Part shown: positions 28,194 through 38,217 of the stretch, one piece after another
Numbering within the stretch: the stretch's first letter is position 1
How the letters are laid out: every line of letters starts with the position of its first letter
Source of the DNA: Neobacillus niacini
GTDB lineage: Bacteria; Bacillota; Bacilli; Bacillales; Cytobacillaceae
Length of the DNA: 64,000 nucleotides
Assembly: GCF_023715785.1 (NCBI RefSeq)
Contig: NZ_JAMBOX010000004.1
Span: forward strand, 62,001 to 126,000
Reading direction: 5' to 3'
Translations under genes and position numbers: made by a program
The notes under the pieces: model-generated
Told to the model about the DNA's origin: nothing
Seen by the model: the letters and a program-made list of their open reading frames with translations, nothing else
Database searches by the model: none

Positions 28194-29018
28194 TTATCCG
28201 AAGCGTCCGGAAATGTATTCCTCTGTTTTTTTGACTGATGGATTCGTAAAGAGTTTTTTAGTATTGTCATATTCTATTAAATCACCGTTTAAAAAGAAGG
28301 CTGTTTTATCTGAAATCCGCGCTGCTTGCTGCATATTATGGGTGACAATAATGATGGAATAATCCTTTTTCAACCCGATAATCAATTCCTCAACCTTGGC
28401 ATTTGAGATTGGGTCCAATGCCGAAGATGGTTCATCAAGAAGGATGACAGTCGGCTTCATGGCAATTGATCTGGCAATACAAAGGCGCTGCTGCTGCCCC
28501 CCTGATAGCGATAAGGCAGATTTGTGCAACCTGTCCTTCACTTCATCCCACAAAGCCGCTTTTTGTAAACTTTCTTCGACGATTTCATCAAGCTCAGTTT
28601 TTTTTCGAATCCCTGCAAATTTTAAGCCATGGGCAATATTTTCATAAATTGATTTTGGAAACGGGTTTGGCTTTTGAAACACCATGCCTATTTCCTTCCT
28701 TAAGGCAACTACATTGATATCTTGTGATAATATATTTAGATCTTCATAGATGATTTCACCGGCAGCGCGTGCTCCGGGAATCAAATCATTCATACGGTTG
28801 ATACTGCGTAAGAACGTTGACTTTCCACATCCAGAGGGACCGATTAAGGCCGTTACGGAATTTTTCTTAATGTCCAAAGAAATTCCATTTACTGCCCGCT
28901 TATCCCCATAAAAAATTTCCAAATTCCTTACCGCAATAATATTTTCAGACTTAACTTCAATTGGCGTTGGTTGAACAGTTAAATCCACTTGTGTTCTCTC
29001 CTTAACGGCTGTCATCAT
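28194..29018 (-). CDS. pstB: Phosphate ABC transporter ATP-binding protein PstB (first copy)
   Basis: A 274-residue PstB with about 25 extra N-terminal residues compared with its downstream paralogue. Walker [10 protein letters not shown], signature [15 protein letters not shown] and [12 protein letters not shown] are intact. The pair presumably arose by duplication and may form a heterodimer. The ATG pair at 29018 follows GGTGGGGG. Confidence 0.95.
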   Translation of the reverse strand: MMTAVKERTQVDLTVQPTPIEVKSENIIAVRNLEIFYGDKRAVNGISLDIKKNSVTALIGPSGCGKSTFLRSINRMNDLIPGARAAGEIIYEDLNILSQDINVVALRKEIGMVFQKPNPFPKSIYENIAHGLKFAGIRKKTELDEIVEESLQKAALWDEVKDRLHKSALSLSGGQQQRLCIARSIAMKPTVILLDEPSSALDPISNAKVEELIIGLKKDYSIIIVTHNMQQAARISDKTAFFLNGDLIEYDNTKKLFTNPSVKKTEEYISGRFG

Positions 29019-29032
29019 ATGACCCCCACCTT

Positions 29033-29920
29033 TTATTTAGTCGCTGTTACCCGCTTATGAATCAAGCTCCCAATCCAGCGGGCCAATAAATTGAAAACCA
29101 ATACTGAAAGGACGAGAACGGCAGATGAGCCGCTGGCAACTTCATTTACATCAGGAATTAACCCCTGCGTATTTACAGACCATATATGAACCGCCAATGT
29201 TTCTGCAGGACGGAAAATATTCAATGGTGATTGTTCTGAAAAAGGATTCAAGTTCATGTAATCCAGTCTTGGAGTTGATAGGCCAGCAGTAAATAATAGT
29301 GCGGCTGCCTCACCGAATACCCGGCCCGCAGCAAGAATCGCTCCGGTTAAAATTGACGGAAATGCTGCTGGTAAAATAATCGTTTTGATTGTATGCCAAT
29401 GGGTAACGCCTAATGCCAGGCTTGCTTCTTTTAGATCACGAGGAACAGCACGGATTGCGTCTTCCGTAGTACGAACCATAGTTGGTAAATTAAATATCGT
29501 TAGTGCCAAGGCCCCTCCTATGATTGTGTAGCCCCAGCCCGTTGTGTTTACAAAAATCAATAATCCAAACATACCGATAACAATTGATGGCAGAGAGGAC
29601 AAAACTTCAATGCAGGTCCGGATTAAGTCGGTTACCTTACCGGGTTTGGCATATTCGGCCATATAAATCCCGCCGCCGACTCCAATAGGTACCGTAATCA
29701 GCATCGTAAGAAACAAAATGTAAAAGGAATTAAATAATTGGTCGCGAATTCCTCCACCAGCCCTTACATTGCTTGAAGGAGAAGTTAAGAAATCAAATGA
29801 TATATATTTAAATCCATTTACAAAAATATAGAAAAATAATCCGACAAGAATCGTGACGATAACAATCGCAATCGCAACAAATACACCTGTCGCAACTCGA
29901 TCGGCAGCTTTACTGTTCAT
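29033..29920 (-). CDS. pstA: Phosphate ABC transporter permease PstA
   Basis: A 295-residue permease with six membrane helices and the EAA-type loop ([21 protein letters not shown]). The start is ATG 29920, preceded by AAGGAGGA and overlapping the pstC stop in an ATGA arrangement; a longer open frame upstream lies inside pstC. It pairs with PstC in the membrane channel. Confidence 0.95.
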   Translation of the reverse strand: MNSKAADRVATGVFVAIAIVIVTILVGLFFYIFVNGFKYISFDFLTSPSSNVRAGGGIRDQLFNSFYILFLTMLITVPIGVGGGIYMAEYAKPGKVTDLIRTCIEVLSSLPSIVIGMFGLLIFVNTTGWGYTIIGGALALTIFNLPTMVRTTEDAIRAVPRDLKEASLALGVTHWHTIKTIILPAAFPSILTGAILAAGRVFGEAAALLFTAGLSTPRLDYMNLNPFSEQSPLNIFRPAETLAVHIWSVNTQGLIPDVNEVASGSSAVLVLSVLVFNLLARWIGSLIHKRVTATK

Positions 29921-30840
29921 CGTAATTTCCTCCTTGATGATAGATAACGAATAAGGAGAATGAATGCAAACGACATGATTAATAAGATTAGACCCATTGA
30001 CCATAGCGTATTATTTTCTACGCTGCCATATGTGGTATGGCCCATATTTAAGGTAATAATGGTCGTTAGTGTCGCAGATGCATCCAAAATACTTGATGGT
30101 AAGTCCCTGACATTACCGATAACCATTTGTACGGCCAAAGCTTCACCAAAAGCCCTCGCCATCCCGAGAATGATGGCCGTCAGCAGAGAAGGCATCGCTG
30201 CTGGCACCAATACTTTTCTAATCGTCTGCCATCTTGTCGCTCCCAATGCATAAGACCCTTCGCGCAGATGGTTCGGGAGCGAACTCATCGCATCTGTCGC
30301 GATCGTTGTGATTGTCGGTAAAATCATGATGGAAAGGACAATTGTCCCGGCTAGCAAACTAAAACCTAAACCGCCGACATTCTCTCTAATAAACGGAACC
30401 AATACAGATAGTCCGATAAAACCGTATACGACCGATGGAATTCCTACCAGGAGTTCAACAACCGGCTGCAGGATTTTTTTTCCCCAGGAAGGAGCAATTT
30501 CCGTCATAAAGATGGCCCCGCCAATTCCCAATGGCGCCGCAACAAGTGCGGAAAGAAAGGTAACTGCAAAGGAACCAAAAATAAATGGCAGAACACCATA
30601 CATCGGGCTCGCCTTATCTGTTGGATTCCATTTTGTGCTTGTTAAAAACTCGATTAAACTAATTCCGTTTTTTGTAAAGGATTGCATCCCTTTTGTTCCA
30701 AGGAAAATAGTGATCGAAATCGTGGCAGAAATCATGATAATTGCACATAAAATGACTAGCATTTTTCCGCGAAGTTCGCCATTCAGCCCGCTTTTGTTTG
30801 ACTTTAGCAATCTATCTTTGGCAGGAAGAACCTTTTCCAT
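29917..30840 (-). CDS. pstC: Phosphate ABC transporter permease PstC
   Basis: A 307-residue permease with six helices and the loop GSYALGATRWQTIRKVLVPAAM. It begins 83 bases after pstS, a gap that may hold a processing or attenuation point between the abundant binding protein and the transporter. It overlaps pstA by 4 bases. Confidence 0.95.
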   Translation of the reverse strand: MEKVLPAKDRLLKSNKSGLNGELRGKMLVILCAIIMISATISITIFLGTKGMQSFTKNGISLIEFLTSTKWNPTDKASPMYGVLPFIFGSFAVTFLSALVAAPLGIGGAIFMTEIAPSWGKKILQPVVELLVGIPSVVYGFIGLSVLVPFIRENVGGLGFSLLAGTIVLSIMILPTITTIATDAMSSLPNHLREGSYALGATRWQTIRKVLVPAAMPSLLTAIILGMARAFGEALAVQMVIGNVRDLPSSILDASATLTTIITLNMGHTTYGSVENNTLWSMGLILLIMSFAFILLIRYLSSRRKLR

Positions 30841-30923
30841 AATAAACCAAACTCCTCTTGATTATGTCGTAATAGGGTAAACGCAACTGCATTTACCCTC
30901 TTTACTAAAAGAAATATGTGTCC

Positions 30924-31829
30924 CTATTTAATATCTTTTTGATTTCCTTCGACATCTCGTTCTACCTTCATTTTTGTAACAGGCAGATATCCTTGTTCTT
31001 TCAATAAAGTAGTTTGGATTTCATCTGACATTACATATTCAAGAAACGCTTTGGCTAACCCTTCCGCTTCGCCTTTAGTATAGGAATGCTGGTAAGCCCA
31101 AACAGGGAAATCTCCGGATTGCACATTTTCTTCAGTCGGTTCAACACCATCGATCGCAAGCGGTGTAACTTTATCATCGGTAAAGTATGAGAATGCTAGA
31201 TAACCAATTGCGCCATCTGTTTCACTGATAATCTTTTTAACTGTATTTGAGGAATCCTCTGTAATACCTTCTGCAGGTGTCGCGCCATCCAGCGCGAATT
31301 TATTAAATATTGCTCGAGTTCCGGAAGAGTCGGGACGGTTTACAAGAACAATCTTTTGATCTTTACCGCCGAGTTCTTTCCAGTTTGTAATTTTTCCGGT
31401 GAATACTTTAATTAGATCTTCTTTCGTAATATCTTCAATTCCCACTTTAGGGTTAACTGCAGCAGTCATGCCAACTACCGCAACCTTGTGGTCAACAAGT
31501 TCGTCGGCTGGAATACCTTCTTTTTCTTCAGCAAAAACGTCAGAGTTACCGATTCCAACAGAGCCTTCAGCAACCTGCGATAAGCCTGTCCCAGAACCGC
31601 CCGCATTTACTTGGATGTCAACCTTTGGATTTTCAGCCATGAATTCTTCAGCTGCGGCAGCAATTAACGGCTGCATGGCCGAAGAACCGGAAATAACCAA
31701 TGATCCCGATAGTTCACCATTATTTCCTGTTTCATTTTCCTTACCTGAAGAGTCAGAGCCGCACGCTGCTGCAAATATCATTAGAATAGCTGTTAATATC
31801 GCTAGACCAAACTTTTTGAAATTTTTCAT
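30924..31829 (-). CDS. pstS: Phosphate-binding lipoprotein PstS
   Basis: A 301-residue periplasmic-type binding protein anchored as a lipoprotein (lipobox FAAAC, Cys23). The phosphate site segments SGSSAMQPL, NAGGSGTGLSQV and NRPDSSGTRAIF are present. It is first in the operon, directly behind a PhoP-box array, so it is induced by phosphate starvation through PhoPR. Confidence 0.95.
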   Translation of the reverse strand: MKNFKKFGLAILTAILMIFAAACGSDSSGKENETGNNGELSGSLVISGSSAMQPLIAAAAEEFMAENPKVDIQVNAGGSGTGLSQVAEGSVGIGNSDVFAEEKEGIPADELVDHKVAVVGMTAAVNPKVGIEDITKEDLIKVFTGKITNWKELGGKDQKIVLVNRPDSSGTRAIFNKFALDGATPAEGITEDSSNTVKKIISETDGAIGYLAFSYFTDDKVTPLAIDGVEPTEENVQSGDFPVWAYQHSYTKGEAEGLAKAFLEYVMSDEIQTTLLKEQGYLPVTKMKVERDVEGNQKDIK

Positions 31830-31889
31830 CGTGTAAATTCCTCCTACGACTGTTCGTTTTGCTTTACAATTACAAGAATAAAGAATCTC

Positions 31890-31949
31890 TGTAAACTGCG
31901 TTTTAATGAAATGTAAAGCTTATGTAAATCAATGTATGAGTTTTGTAAA
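31890..31949 (-). promoter_or_regulatory. PhoP box array of the pst operon
   Basis: Read on the minus strand six hexamers follow each other with starts 11, 10, 11, 11 and 11 bases apart: TTTACA, CATACA, TTTACA, TTTACA, TTAAAA, TTTACA. PhoP dimers bind TTHACA repeats with 5-base gaps, and four of the six hexamers fit perfectly. The array is 61 to 120 bases upstream of the pstS start codon. Confidence 0.85.
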
Positions 31950-31974
31950 TCGTTAAACGATTAAACTATTAAAC

Positions 31975-32008
31975 TATAAAAAAACCTGTCTCAAATCGAG
32001 ACAGGTTT
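31975..32008 (-). terminator. Terminator of pbpA
   Basis: On the minus strand AAACCTGTCTC and GAGACAGGTTT with a 5-base loop are followed by TTTT. It overlaps the pbpA stop codon. Confidence 0.88.
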
Positions 32009-34136
32009 ACTGATTATTATCCGCTGCCAGCACTTCCGCAGCATTGGCTGCATTTTCTTCATCGGCAGGTTCTTGGCGAGAATTTTTCAGTTCAAAATAG
32101 GCATCCAATACCCTGCGGCCAATTAAATGGTTAATGCTTGGACCGCTGTGCCCTTCATAGGCCCATGGAACAACAACTGCCATGGCAACCTCCGGGTTAT
32201 CTGCTGGCGCGTAAGTAACGAGGCTTAGACTCGTAACAGGCGTCATGCGTTTTGATTTATCTGATCCGTCATAAAAGGCCTGTGCCGTCCCGGTTTTTCC
32301 GGCCGGATTATAAGGTGCACTCTTCCAATGACCGACACCGGTTCCGTCGCCAACTTGCATGACCATACGGAATCCTTCCTGAACCCTCTTGACCCATTCG
32401 TCCTTCATATCGATCCGATTTAACACTTTTGGCTCCAATTCTTTTATGATAGGACCCAATTCATTATTTTCCATTAGCGGCTCACGAATTTCTTTCACGA
32501 TATGGGGCTGAACCCGATATCCGCCATTGGCAATCGTTGAAACGTACTGGGCAAGCTGGAGCGGGGTATACGTGTCATACTGGCCGATCGCAAGGTCAAG
32601 CAGCAAACCAGGTGTTTTGTCTGCACCAGGGAATCCGGTCATTTCATTTGGCAAATCAATTCCCGTTCGAACACCCAGACCAAATTGGCTGAAGTATCTT
32701 CTCATCGTATTAAATGCCGTATAATCAAGCGGCAGCGGTTTATTTGGAACATAATGTCCCCCCGCCATAGCAATCGCTGTTTTAAACATATAGACGTTGG
32801 ATGATACCTGGAGTGCTCTTAGATCATTAATAGAGCCGAATGTCTTCCATGAAGATTTCGGCTTTGTACTTGCGATACGCAATGGTTCATCTAAAAGGAC
32901 TGTTCCCGGTTTGATCGCCCCGGTCTGATATCCCGTCAATATTGTGGCCCCTTTGACCGATGATCCAACCGCATACGAAGATGTGAAGGTTCCTTGGGCA
33001 TAATCCCGCATTTCAGGTTTTCCAGTCTCTTTATCTTTGACTATTTGTCTACCGCCGAGCGAAAGGATTTCCCCAGTTTTTGGATTCATTACAACCACGA
33101 ATGCGCGGTCCAAAAGTGCCGCATTTGGATATTTTTGCTTGGCAGCCCACATTTCTTCTTCAATGATTTGTTCAACCTGTTTTTGCAGGTCCATATCAAT
33201 TGTTAATACGAGGTCCTTGCCCCGTTTTCCTTCTGATATAACCTCAGTAGATAATACTTTTCCGGATTTATCGGTAATATTTTTTACCTTGGCTTTTTCC
33301 CCATGGAGAACATCTTCATATTTTAGTTCAAGATAGCTCTTGCCAACTCGATCATTACGGCTGTAATCCTTGGCAAGATACTTTTCCAATTGATCTTTAG
33401 GAAGCCCTGATTCGGAAGAAGACACATCACCAAGGATGGATCTTAACGTATTTCCTGTCACATATAACCGGTCCCAATCGGTAGTAGTATCCACTCCGGG
33501 AAGGTTCTCGAGATTTTCACTCACTGCAGCAAATTCATCTGGTGTTACATCTTTATTTTTGACGATTTGCGGCGTCAACGCATAACCGCTGTTAAATTTA
33601 CGATAAATCGCCAGTATTTCAAGGTCTTCCCCTTGTATACTGTTCAATTCCTCATCGGTAACCCTTTCGAGCTGCAATTTGTAAATATCTTTGTCTTCCA
33701 ATTTCTTCTCTTCATATTGAGCCCATTCTTTTTTTGTAATTTTTTCCTTTGCCTGCTTCGGATGTTTGATAATCCAGTAATCCTTCTTATCCCGAACCGG
33801 AATCTTTTCTGTATCCATATTAATGATTTTCGCCAATTTTTCCGCGGTTTTTAGCATTTCTTCTTGGCTTGTATTTTGAGACTTAGTATAAGTAATCGCA
33901 TTTAACGGAGTGTTGTCAACAATAATATTCCCGTTAGTGTCAAATATTTTTCCGCGTGGCACAGGATTACTAACGGTTATATCCTCGGTCCGTTCTATTT
34001 CCCGCTTAAAGTCCTCACCAAAAACAATTTGCAATTCACCTAGTCGCAAGACCAGTATCGAAAAAAGCAGAAACACAATGAAAAACAAGACATTTAACCG
34101 AAACGGAACCAGTTTTTTCTTTTTCTTCTTATTCAA
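32007..34136 (-). CDS. pbpA: Penicillin-binding protein 2A (class B transpeptidase)
   Basis: A 709-residue class B PBP of the elongation machinery that cross-links peptidoglycan. A lysine-rich cytosolic start and one membrane anchor (about 11-32) precede the PBP dimerisation region. The transpeptidase motifs are SSVK with Ser392 as nucleophile, SSN (445-447) and KTG (614-616). It lies beside sodA and pst as in B. subtilis. ATG 34136 follows GGAGG. Confidence 0.94.
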   Translation of the reverse strand: MNKKKKKKLVPFRLNVLFFIVFLLFSILVLRLGELQIVFGEDFKREIERTEDITVSNPVPRGKIFDTNGNIIVDNTPLNAITYTKSQNTSQEEMLKTAEKLAKIINMDTEKIPVRDKKDYWIIKHPKQAKEKITKKEWAQYEEKKLEDKDIYKLQLERVTDEELNSIQGEDLEILAIYRKFNSGYALTPQIVKNKDVTPDEFAAVSENLENLPGVDTTTDWDRLYVTGNTLRSILGDVSSSESGLPKDQLEKYLAKDYSRNDRVGKSYLELKYEDVLHGEKAKVKNITDKSGKVLSTEVISEGKRGKDLVLTIDMDLQKQVEQIIEEEMWAAKQKYPNAALLDRAFVVVMNPKTGEILSLGGRQIVKDKETGKPEMRDYAQGTFTSSYAVGSSVKGATILTGYQTGAIKPGTVLLDEPLRIASTKPKSSWKTFGSINDLRALQVSSNVYMFKTAIAMAGGHYVPNKPLPLDYTAFNTMRRYFSQFGLGVRTGIDLPNEMTGFPGADKTPGLLLDLAIGQYDTYTPLQLAQYVSTIANGGYRVQPHIVKEIREPLMENNELGPIIKELEPKVLNRIDMKDEWVKRVQEGFRMVMQVGDGTGVGHWKSAPYNPAGKTGTAQAFYDGSDKSKRMTPVTSLSLVTYAPADNPEVAMAVVVPWAYEGHSGPSINHLIGRRVLDAYFELKNSRQEPADEENAANAAEVLAADNNQ

Positions 34137-34243
34137 GGGTAAAGTGCACCTCCTCTTCCTTTAACCTTTATCTATTTTAAAGGATTGTCCGTTTTTTTTC
34201 TATGAGGAACACTTACCATTTTCGACAAAATTCAACTCCAAGT

Positions 34244-34270
34244 AAAAAGCGATGAGTAAATTCTCATCGC
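34244..34270 (-). terminator. Terminator of yqgE
   Basis: GCGATGAG and CTCATCGC with a 6-base loop, then five T on the minus strand. Confidence 0.88.
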
Positions 34271-34271
34271 A

Positions 34272-35489
34272 TTAAGTGACAGGCAGTTGAACTCTTTTTA
34301 TAAATAAATAGATTAACGTATGGCCGGCACCCAAAAATAATAATAGGACCGGGATGCTCTTTTCTGCGTTAAATAGGGTCACCGCACCCAGAAATGCCAA
34401 GATGGAAACAATGCGGCCGATATTCAGAAATATTTCGCGGACTACAATATACTCAATCCTCATTTCAGCAGCCTTCCAGCCAACACCGATCACATCATAT
34501 GTTGTAGAAATATAAGGTACCAGCAGAAGCGGATAGGCGATGGCAATCATGGCCGCATAAATTAACAATTTGGCATAATTAACATCCCAGACAATCAACA
34601 ACACGGATGCATAAAGGATCAGTCCTCCAATAAGGATGGCCTTTTTTCGATAATGTTTCTTAATTAGCCTTGATGCTAGATAATAAGCCACAAAGGAAAT
34701 CCCTGAATTAAGAAGTCCGAATGTGCCAAGAGCCAATTCACTACCGGTAGAAATATAAACAAATACAGAGATAACAAATAAAAACGTCCCTTCTCTCAGG
34801 CCCTGAAAGAAATGGGCGTTGGTAACGAGACGCCAATTTTCATTTTGTTTTCTTTCTTCAATGATACGTTTAAAACAGTACTTGCCGTTTGCTGGTCTTG
34901 GTTTCAATGAGAAACTCAGGATCACCGCCAGGGCGAACAAGGAAAGCGACAAACCAAATACAATGGTATACCCGGTAAACTTTTCAAATCTAGTAATAAT
35001 GATGCCCGCCGCAATGGGACCGATCATTCCTCCCAAAGAGGACAAAATTCCCAAGAATCCGTTAAAAAAGTCCCTCGTTTCCGGCTCGGTTATTTCAAAG
35101 GTCAGCACATTATAGGCAAGCCAATAAAATCCGTAGCCCACCCCCAGCAGGCTCCCCAGGACCAATAAAAAAGTGGCCGCTTTTGAGCCGGTGATTAACA
35201 CGGCCATATAAAACAAAGCTAAAAAAATGACACCAATTCTCAACACAATGACACGGTCAATTTTTTTTGCCCAGCGCCCGGCCAAAATGAAGGTTAATGG
35301 CTGCAGGACGACGATTGACAGATTATAAAGCGCCAAGTCAGAATACTTCCCTGTTTGCTTCCATAAGTAAATGTTTACAAACGTATTGGACAGAGCCACA
35401 CTTAAGGAATAAAGCCCGCCAATGATCAAAAGCAGTGACAAATCCTTGGTTAACTCGACATCACCCAGAAATTTAAACTTTTTTGGCAT
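34272..35489 (-). CDS. yqgE: MFS transporter YqgE
   Basis: A 405-residue major-facilitator protein with about 12 membrane segments. The loop 2-3 motif is degenerate (AGRWAKKIDRVIVLRIG). The substrate is unknown. It lies between pbpA and sodA as in B. subtilis; it has its own terminator. Confidence 0.85.
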   Translation of the reverse strand: MPKKFKFLGDVELTKDLSLLLIIGGLYSLSVALSNTFVNIYLWKQTGKYSDLALYNLSIVVLQPLTFILAGRWAKKIDRVIVLRIGVIFLALFYMAVLITGSKAATFLLVLGSLLGVGYGFYWLAYNVLTFEITEPETRDFFNGFLGILSSLGGMIGPIAAGIIITRFEKFTGYTIVFGLSLSLFALAVILSFSLKPRPANGKYCFKRIIEERKQNENWRLVTNAHFFQGLREGTFLFVISVFVYISTGSELALGTFGLLNSGISFVAYYLASRLIKKHYRKKAILIGGLILYASVLLIVWDVNYAKLLIYAAMIAIAYPLLLVPYISTTYDVIGVGWKAAEMRIEYIVVREIFLNIGRIVSILAFLGAVTLFNAEKSIPVLLLFLGAGHTLIYLFIKRVQLPVT

Positions 35490-35545
35490 TAAAAAACTCC
35501 CCTTTTTCTTAACAGGTAGTCTTTAACAAGCGGGCTGTTCTTATG

Positions 35546-35576
35546 CAAAAAAAAAGACAGCTTAGTCAGCTGCCTT
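35546..35576 (-). terminator. Terminator of sodA
   Basis: GGCAGCT/AGCTGTC stem (one G/T pair) with loop GACTA, followed by a run of nine T on the minus strand. Confidence 0.85.
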
Positions 35577-35592
35577 TGATTTTAATCTTAAA

Positions 35593-36201
35593 TTATTTTG
35601 CTGCGCTGTAACGCTTCGCGACTTCATCCCAGTTCACAACGTTCCAGAATGCGCCGATATAATCAGGACGCTTGTTTTGATATTTTAAATAGTAAGCATG
35701 CTCCCAAACATCAAGGCCAAGAATTGGCGTCTTGCCTTCCATTAATGGAGAGTCCTGGTTAGGCGTACTGCTTACTTCCAATTCGCCATTGTTCACAGAC
35801 AGCCAAGCCCATCCGGAACCGAAGCGGGTAGTAGCCGCTTTTGCAAACTCTTCTTTGAACGCTTCAAAGCTGCCAAATTTAGAGTTGATTGCATCTGCTA
35901 ATTCACCGCTTGGCGCGCCCCCGCCATTTGGAGAAAGGATTGTCCAAAACAAAGAGTGATTAGCATGACCGCCGCCATTGTTGCGGACAGCTGTACGAGC
36001 AGATTCAGGAACAGCGTCCAAATTGGAAATGACTTCTTCAACTGATTTCGATAGCAATTCTTCATTTCCTGCTAAAGCATTGTTTAAATTAGTAACATAG
36101 GTATTATGGTGTCTGGTGTGATGAATGTTCATCGTTTCTTTATCAATGTGCGGTTCTAGTGCATCTTCTGCATAAGGCAGTTTTGGTAATTCAAATGCCA
36201 T
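35593..36201 (-). CDS. sodA: Superoxide dismutase (Mn)
   Basis: Cytosolic Mn-superoxide dismutase, 202 residues. The metal ligands are His27, His82, Asp164 and His168 ([22 protein letters not shown]). The Gly77 and Gln149-type residues (GGGHAN, TPNQDSP) fit manganese rather than iron. AGGAGG precedes ATG 36201. Confidence 0.96.
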   Translation of the reverse strand: MAFELPKLPYAEDALEPHIDKETMNIHHTRHHNTYVTNLNNALAGNEELLSKSVEEVISNLDAVPESARTAVRNNGGGHANHSLFWTILSPNGGGAPSGELADAINSKFGSFEAFKEEFAKAATTRFGSGWAWLSVNNGELEVSSTPNQDSPLMEGKTPILGLDVWEHAYYLKYQNKRPDYIGAFWNVVNWDEVAKRYSAAK

Positions 36202-36283
36202 GAGAAATTCCTCCTATGTAAAGATTATTTGCTTCAGCCATTCCAAAAGGACTTTTGGAATATTCTAAAGCTTTTAATTAAGA

Positions 36284-36439
36284 TTACCAAATAAGTGTTA
36301 TCGTTTCAAATAAAATGCTCGATTCCACCATATATAAAATACCCAAATTTCCAACAAATATTCCAAGGGTCGTATTTAAGATATTTCGAAAAATTGTCAT
36401 GAATCCCGCATCTCGCATTCTGTCAACGATTTTTGTCAT
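36284..36439 (-). CDS. Possible small hydrophobic protein
   Basis: A 51-codon frame (MTKIVDRMRDAGFMTIFRNI start) with one hydrophobic half, in the 340-base gap between sodA and the Fnr-like gene. GAGG lies only 2 bases before the ATG, so the translation signal is poor. I recognise no family. The rest of the gap holds the sodA RBS and nothing else I can name. Confidence 0.25.
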   Translation of the reverse strand: MTKIVDRMRDAGFMTIFRNILNTTLGIFVGNLGILYMVESSILFETITLIW

Positions 36440-36539
36440 AGCCTCGCCGTTTAGATTCCATTTTATGTAAAACCAATATTGACACACTGTTTTTAATTCT
36501 TTTTAATCAAAGTAGAAGGGATAAAAGGGAGTGGCAGGC

Positions 36540-37235
36540 ATGCTGAAAACAGGGAATTCAATTTACAGCTTATTGTATCATTTTTTCTATAAAACTGAGC
36601 CCGTACAGAAGGTAAAGGCAGGTTCTGTTCTGTTTCTAGAAAAGGACTCTGCCCATTATGTTTACATTCTTCTAAGCGGAAGTATTGCCCTTGGCCGCGT
36701 GCATGTGCGAGGCAAGGATTTCATTTTAAAAGTATTAAATAATCGTGAATTAATCGTCGAGTATCCGCTGTTTAAGGCAAACCCGCGATACCAATTTTAT
36801 GCCAAAACATTAGATGACTGTGAGCTGCTGTATATTAAACGGGAAGAATTTGAAAACTTTGTCATGACCGACCCGGAAGCGATGACTGCACTTGCAGCTT
36901 GGCTGTCTACCAGCTATTTAAAGGCACAAATGAAATGTCAGGACTTAATCATGAACGGAAAAAAAGGCGGCCTGTATTCCATCCTTATCCGACTATGCAA
37001 TTCCTACGGGATTGTGACCTCTGATGGCATCCTTATTGATTTGCCATTGACACATCAGGAATTGGCCAACTTAACCTATGGCACCCGGGAAGTGATTCAG
37101 CGGGCCCTCAAGGAACTGCGAGAAAAGGACATAATCGCCTACGATAATCAGAAATTTACCATCAAAGATATTCATTATCTTAAACGTGAAGTCGACTGCC
37201 AAAACTGCGCTTACGAAATTTGTGGGGTTAACTAG
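36540..37235 (+). CDS. fnr: Fnr-type oxygen-sensing regulator (Crp/Fnr family)
   Basis: A 231-residue regulator: cyclic-nucleotide-type beta barrel (about 15-110), dimer helix, and C-terminal winged helix (THQELANLTYGTREVIQRAL). It lacks the N-terminal cysteines of E. coli FNR but ends with DCQNCAYEICGVN, giving Cys220-X2-Cys223-X4-Cys228. This is the exact spacing of the [4Fe-4S] ligands of B. subtilis Fnr, and the Asp in KCQDLIMNGKKG (Asp135) fits its fourth ligand. It is therefore expected to activate anaerobic genes when oxygen is absent. ATG 36540 follows AAAGGGAG. Confidence 0.82.
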   Translation: MLKTGNSIYSLLYHFFYKTEPVQKVKAGSVLFLEKDSAHYVYILLSGSIALGRVHVRGKDFILKVLNNRELIVEYPLFKANPRYQFYAKTLDDCELLYIKREEFENFVMTDPEAMTALAAWLSTSYLKAQMKCQDLIMNGKKGGLYSILIRLCNSYGIVTSDGILIDLPLTHQELANLTYGTREVIQRALKELREKDIIAYDNQKFTIKDIHYLKREVDCQNCAYEICGVN

Positions 37236-37239
37236 CCTA

Positions 37240-37265
37240 GACCGCCGATATTTGGCGGTCTTTCT
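37240..37265 (+). terminator. Terminator of the fnr-like gene
   Basis: GACCGCC (37240-37246) pairs with GGCGGTC (37254-37260), followed by TTTCTT. Confidence 0.85.
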
Positions 37266-37326
37266 TGTATATCTTCCCTGCAAAGGCTACAATAGATAGT
37301 GAATTTATGTTGTTAAGGTGGTCATT

Positions 37327-38100
37327 ATGAATATTTTTAAGCAATTTGCAAAAAGCATTTATTCCCCAAAAGACATTGCCTTGTTTCGGTTTCAGGGGAT
37401 TGGCAAAACCATTCTTTATGTCTTCTTCCTGACGTTTATTTCTGTCCTTCCTTCGATCATTTTTTTTAGTACGGCCTTGTCAACCGGATTAGAATCGGCC
37501 AAAACCATTATCGAGGAAGAGACACCGGGGTTTTCGATTAAAAATGGAGAGCTTACTGCTGACACCAAGGTGCCGGTTACCATCAATAAAGAAGGCTTTA
37601 CATTTATTCTTGATCCAACCGGGGCTGTTTCAGATGATGAAGTTGCGGATGAAGGGGATGCATTTGCCCTTTTGAAGGATGAATTTGTTCTATCTGCAGG
37701 TGGTCAGACTGAGACATATCCCTATTCGATGATGCAAGGGCTTGACCTGACCAAGGACAACCTGCTTGATTTCCTACATAATATCAGCAGTGCCCGAGGA
37801 ATCATTCTCTCTGTCATTTCAATCGTTATTTATTTGTTTTCAAGTGCGGCTAGTTTTATTGAGGTATCGATTGTCGCTTTAATTGGACTTGCATTAAAGA
37901 ACATTCTTGGCAGAAAACTAAACTATGGCCAGCTTTGGAGAATGGCGGCCTACAGTGAAACACTTCCGACACTGTTCTTTACAATCATGACCGCGCTTAA
38001 GACAACAGTCCCTAATAGTTCCCTAATCAACTGGATTGTTGTCCTTATCGTGTTAATGCTGGCGATTAACGAAATCCCCAAACCGAAAAAAAGCAGTTAA
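37327..38100 (+). CDS. DUF1189 membrane protein (YqgB-like)
   Basis: A 257-residue membrane protein: one helix near residues 25-48, an extracellular domain of about 110 residues (ETPGFSIKNGELTADTKVPV and following), then three or four C-terminal helices. This is the DUF1189 layout. It fits the YqgB position upstream of yqfZ. Function unknown. ATG 37327 follows AAGGTGG. Its terminator has been split and duplicated by the insertion sequence that follows. Confidence 0.8.
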   Translation: MNIFKQFAKSIYSPKDIALFRFQGIGKTILYVFFLTFISVLPSIIFFSTALSTGLESAKTIIEEETPGFSIKNGELTADTKVPVTINKEGFTFILDPTGAVSDDEVADEGDAFALLKDEFVLSAGGQTETYPYSMMQGLDLTKDNLLDFLHNISSARGIILSVISIVIYLFSSAASFIEVSIVALIGLALKNILGRKLNYGQLWRMAAYSETLPTLFFTIMTALKTTVPNSSLINWIVVLIVLMLAINEIPKPKKSS

Positions 38101-38102
38101 AA

Positions 38103-38123
38103 GACACCCGTTTTTAGGGTGTT
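38103..38123 (+). repeat. Left 21-bp target duplication (terminator hairpin)
   Basis: A 21-bp sequence that starts GACACCC and ends GGGTGTT forms a hairpin. It is identical to 40035-40055. It directly abuts the left inverted repeat of the insertion sequence, so it is one copy of the duplicated target. This copy has lost its T run. Confidence 0.85.
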
Positions 38124-38126
38124 CAG

Positions 38127-38163
38127 ATTGTCGAGAAAGGGTATATTTCTCGGCAATTTTTTG
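38127..38163 (+). terminator. Hairpin at the left IS end
   Basis: ATTGTCGAGAAA and TTTCTCGGCAAT enclose a 7-base loop and are followed by six T. It can act as a terminator for transcription entering the element from the DUF1189 gene. Confidence 0.7.
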
Positions 38164-38217
38164 TTTATTAGAATCTGAAATACCGATTTTATTGAAAAAA
38201 TTGTCCCTGCTAATGGG

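Noticed and set aside
36284..36487. 67-codon version of the small frame upstream of the fnr-like gene
   Set aside because: The longer start has no RBS; only the 51-codon version was kept, at low confidence.
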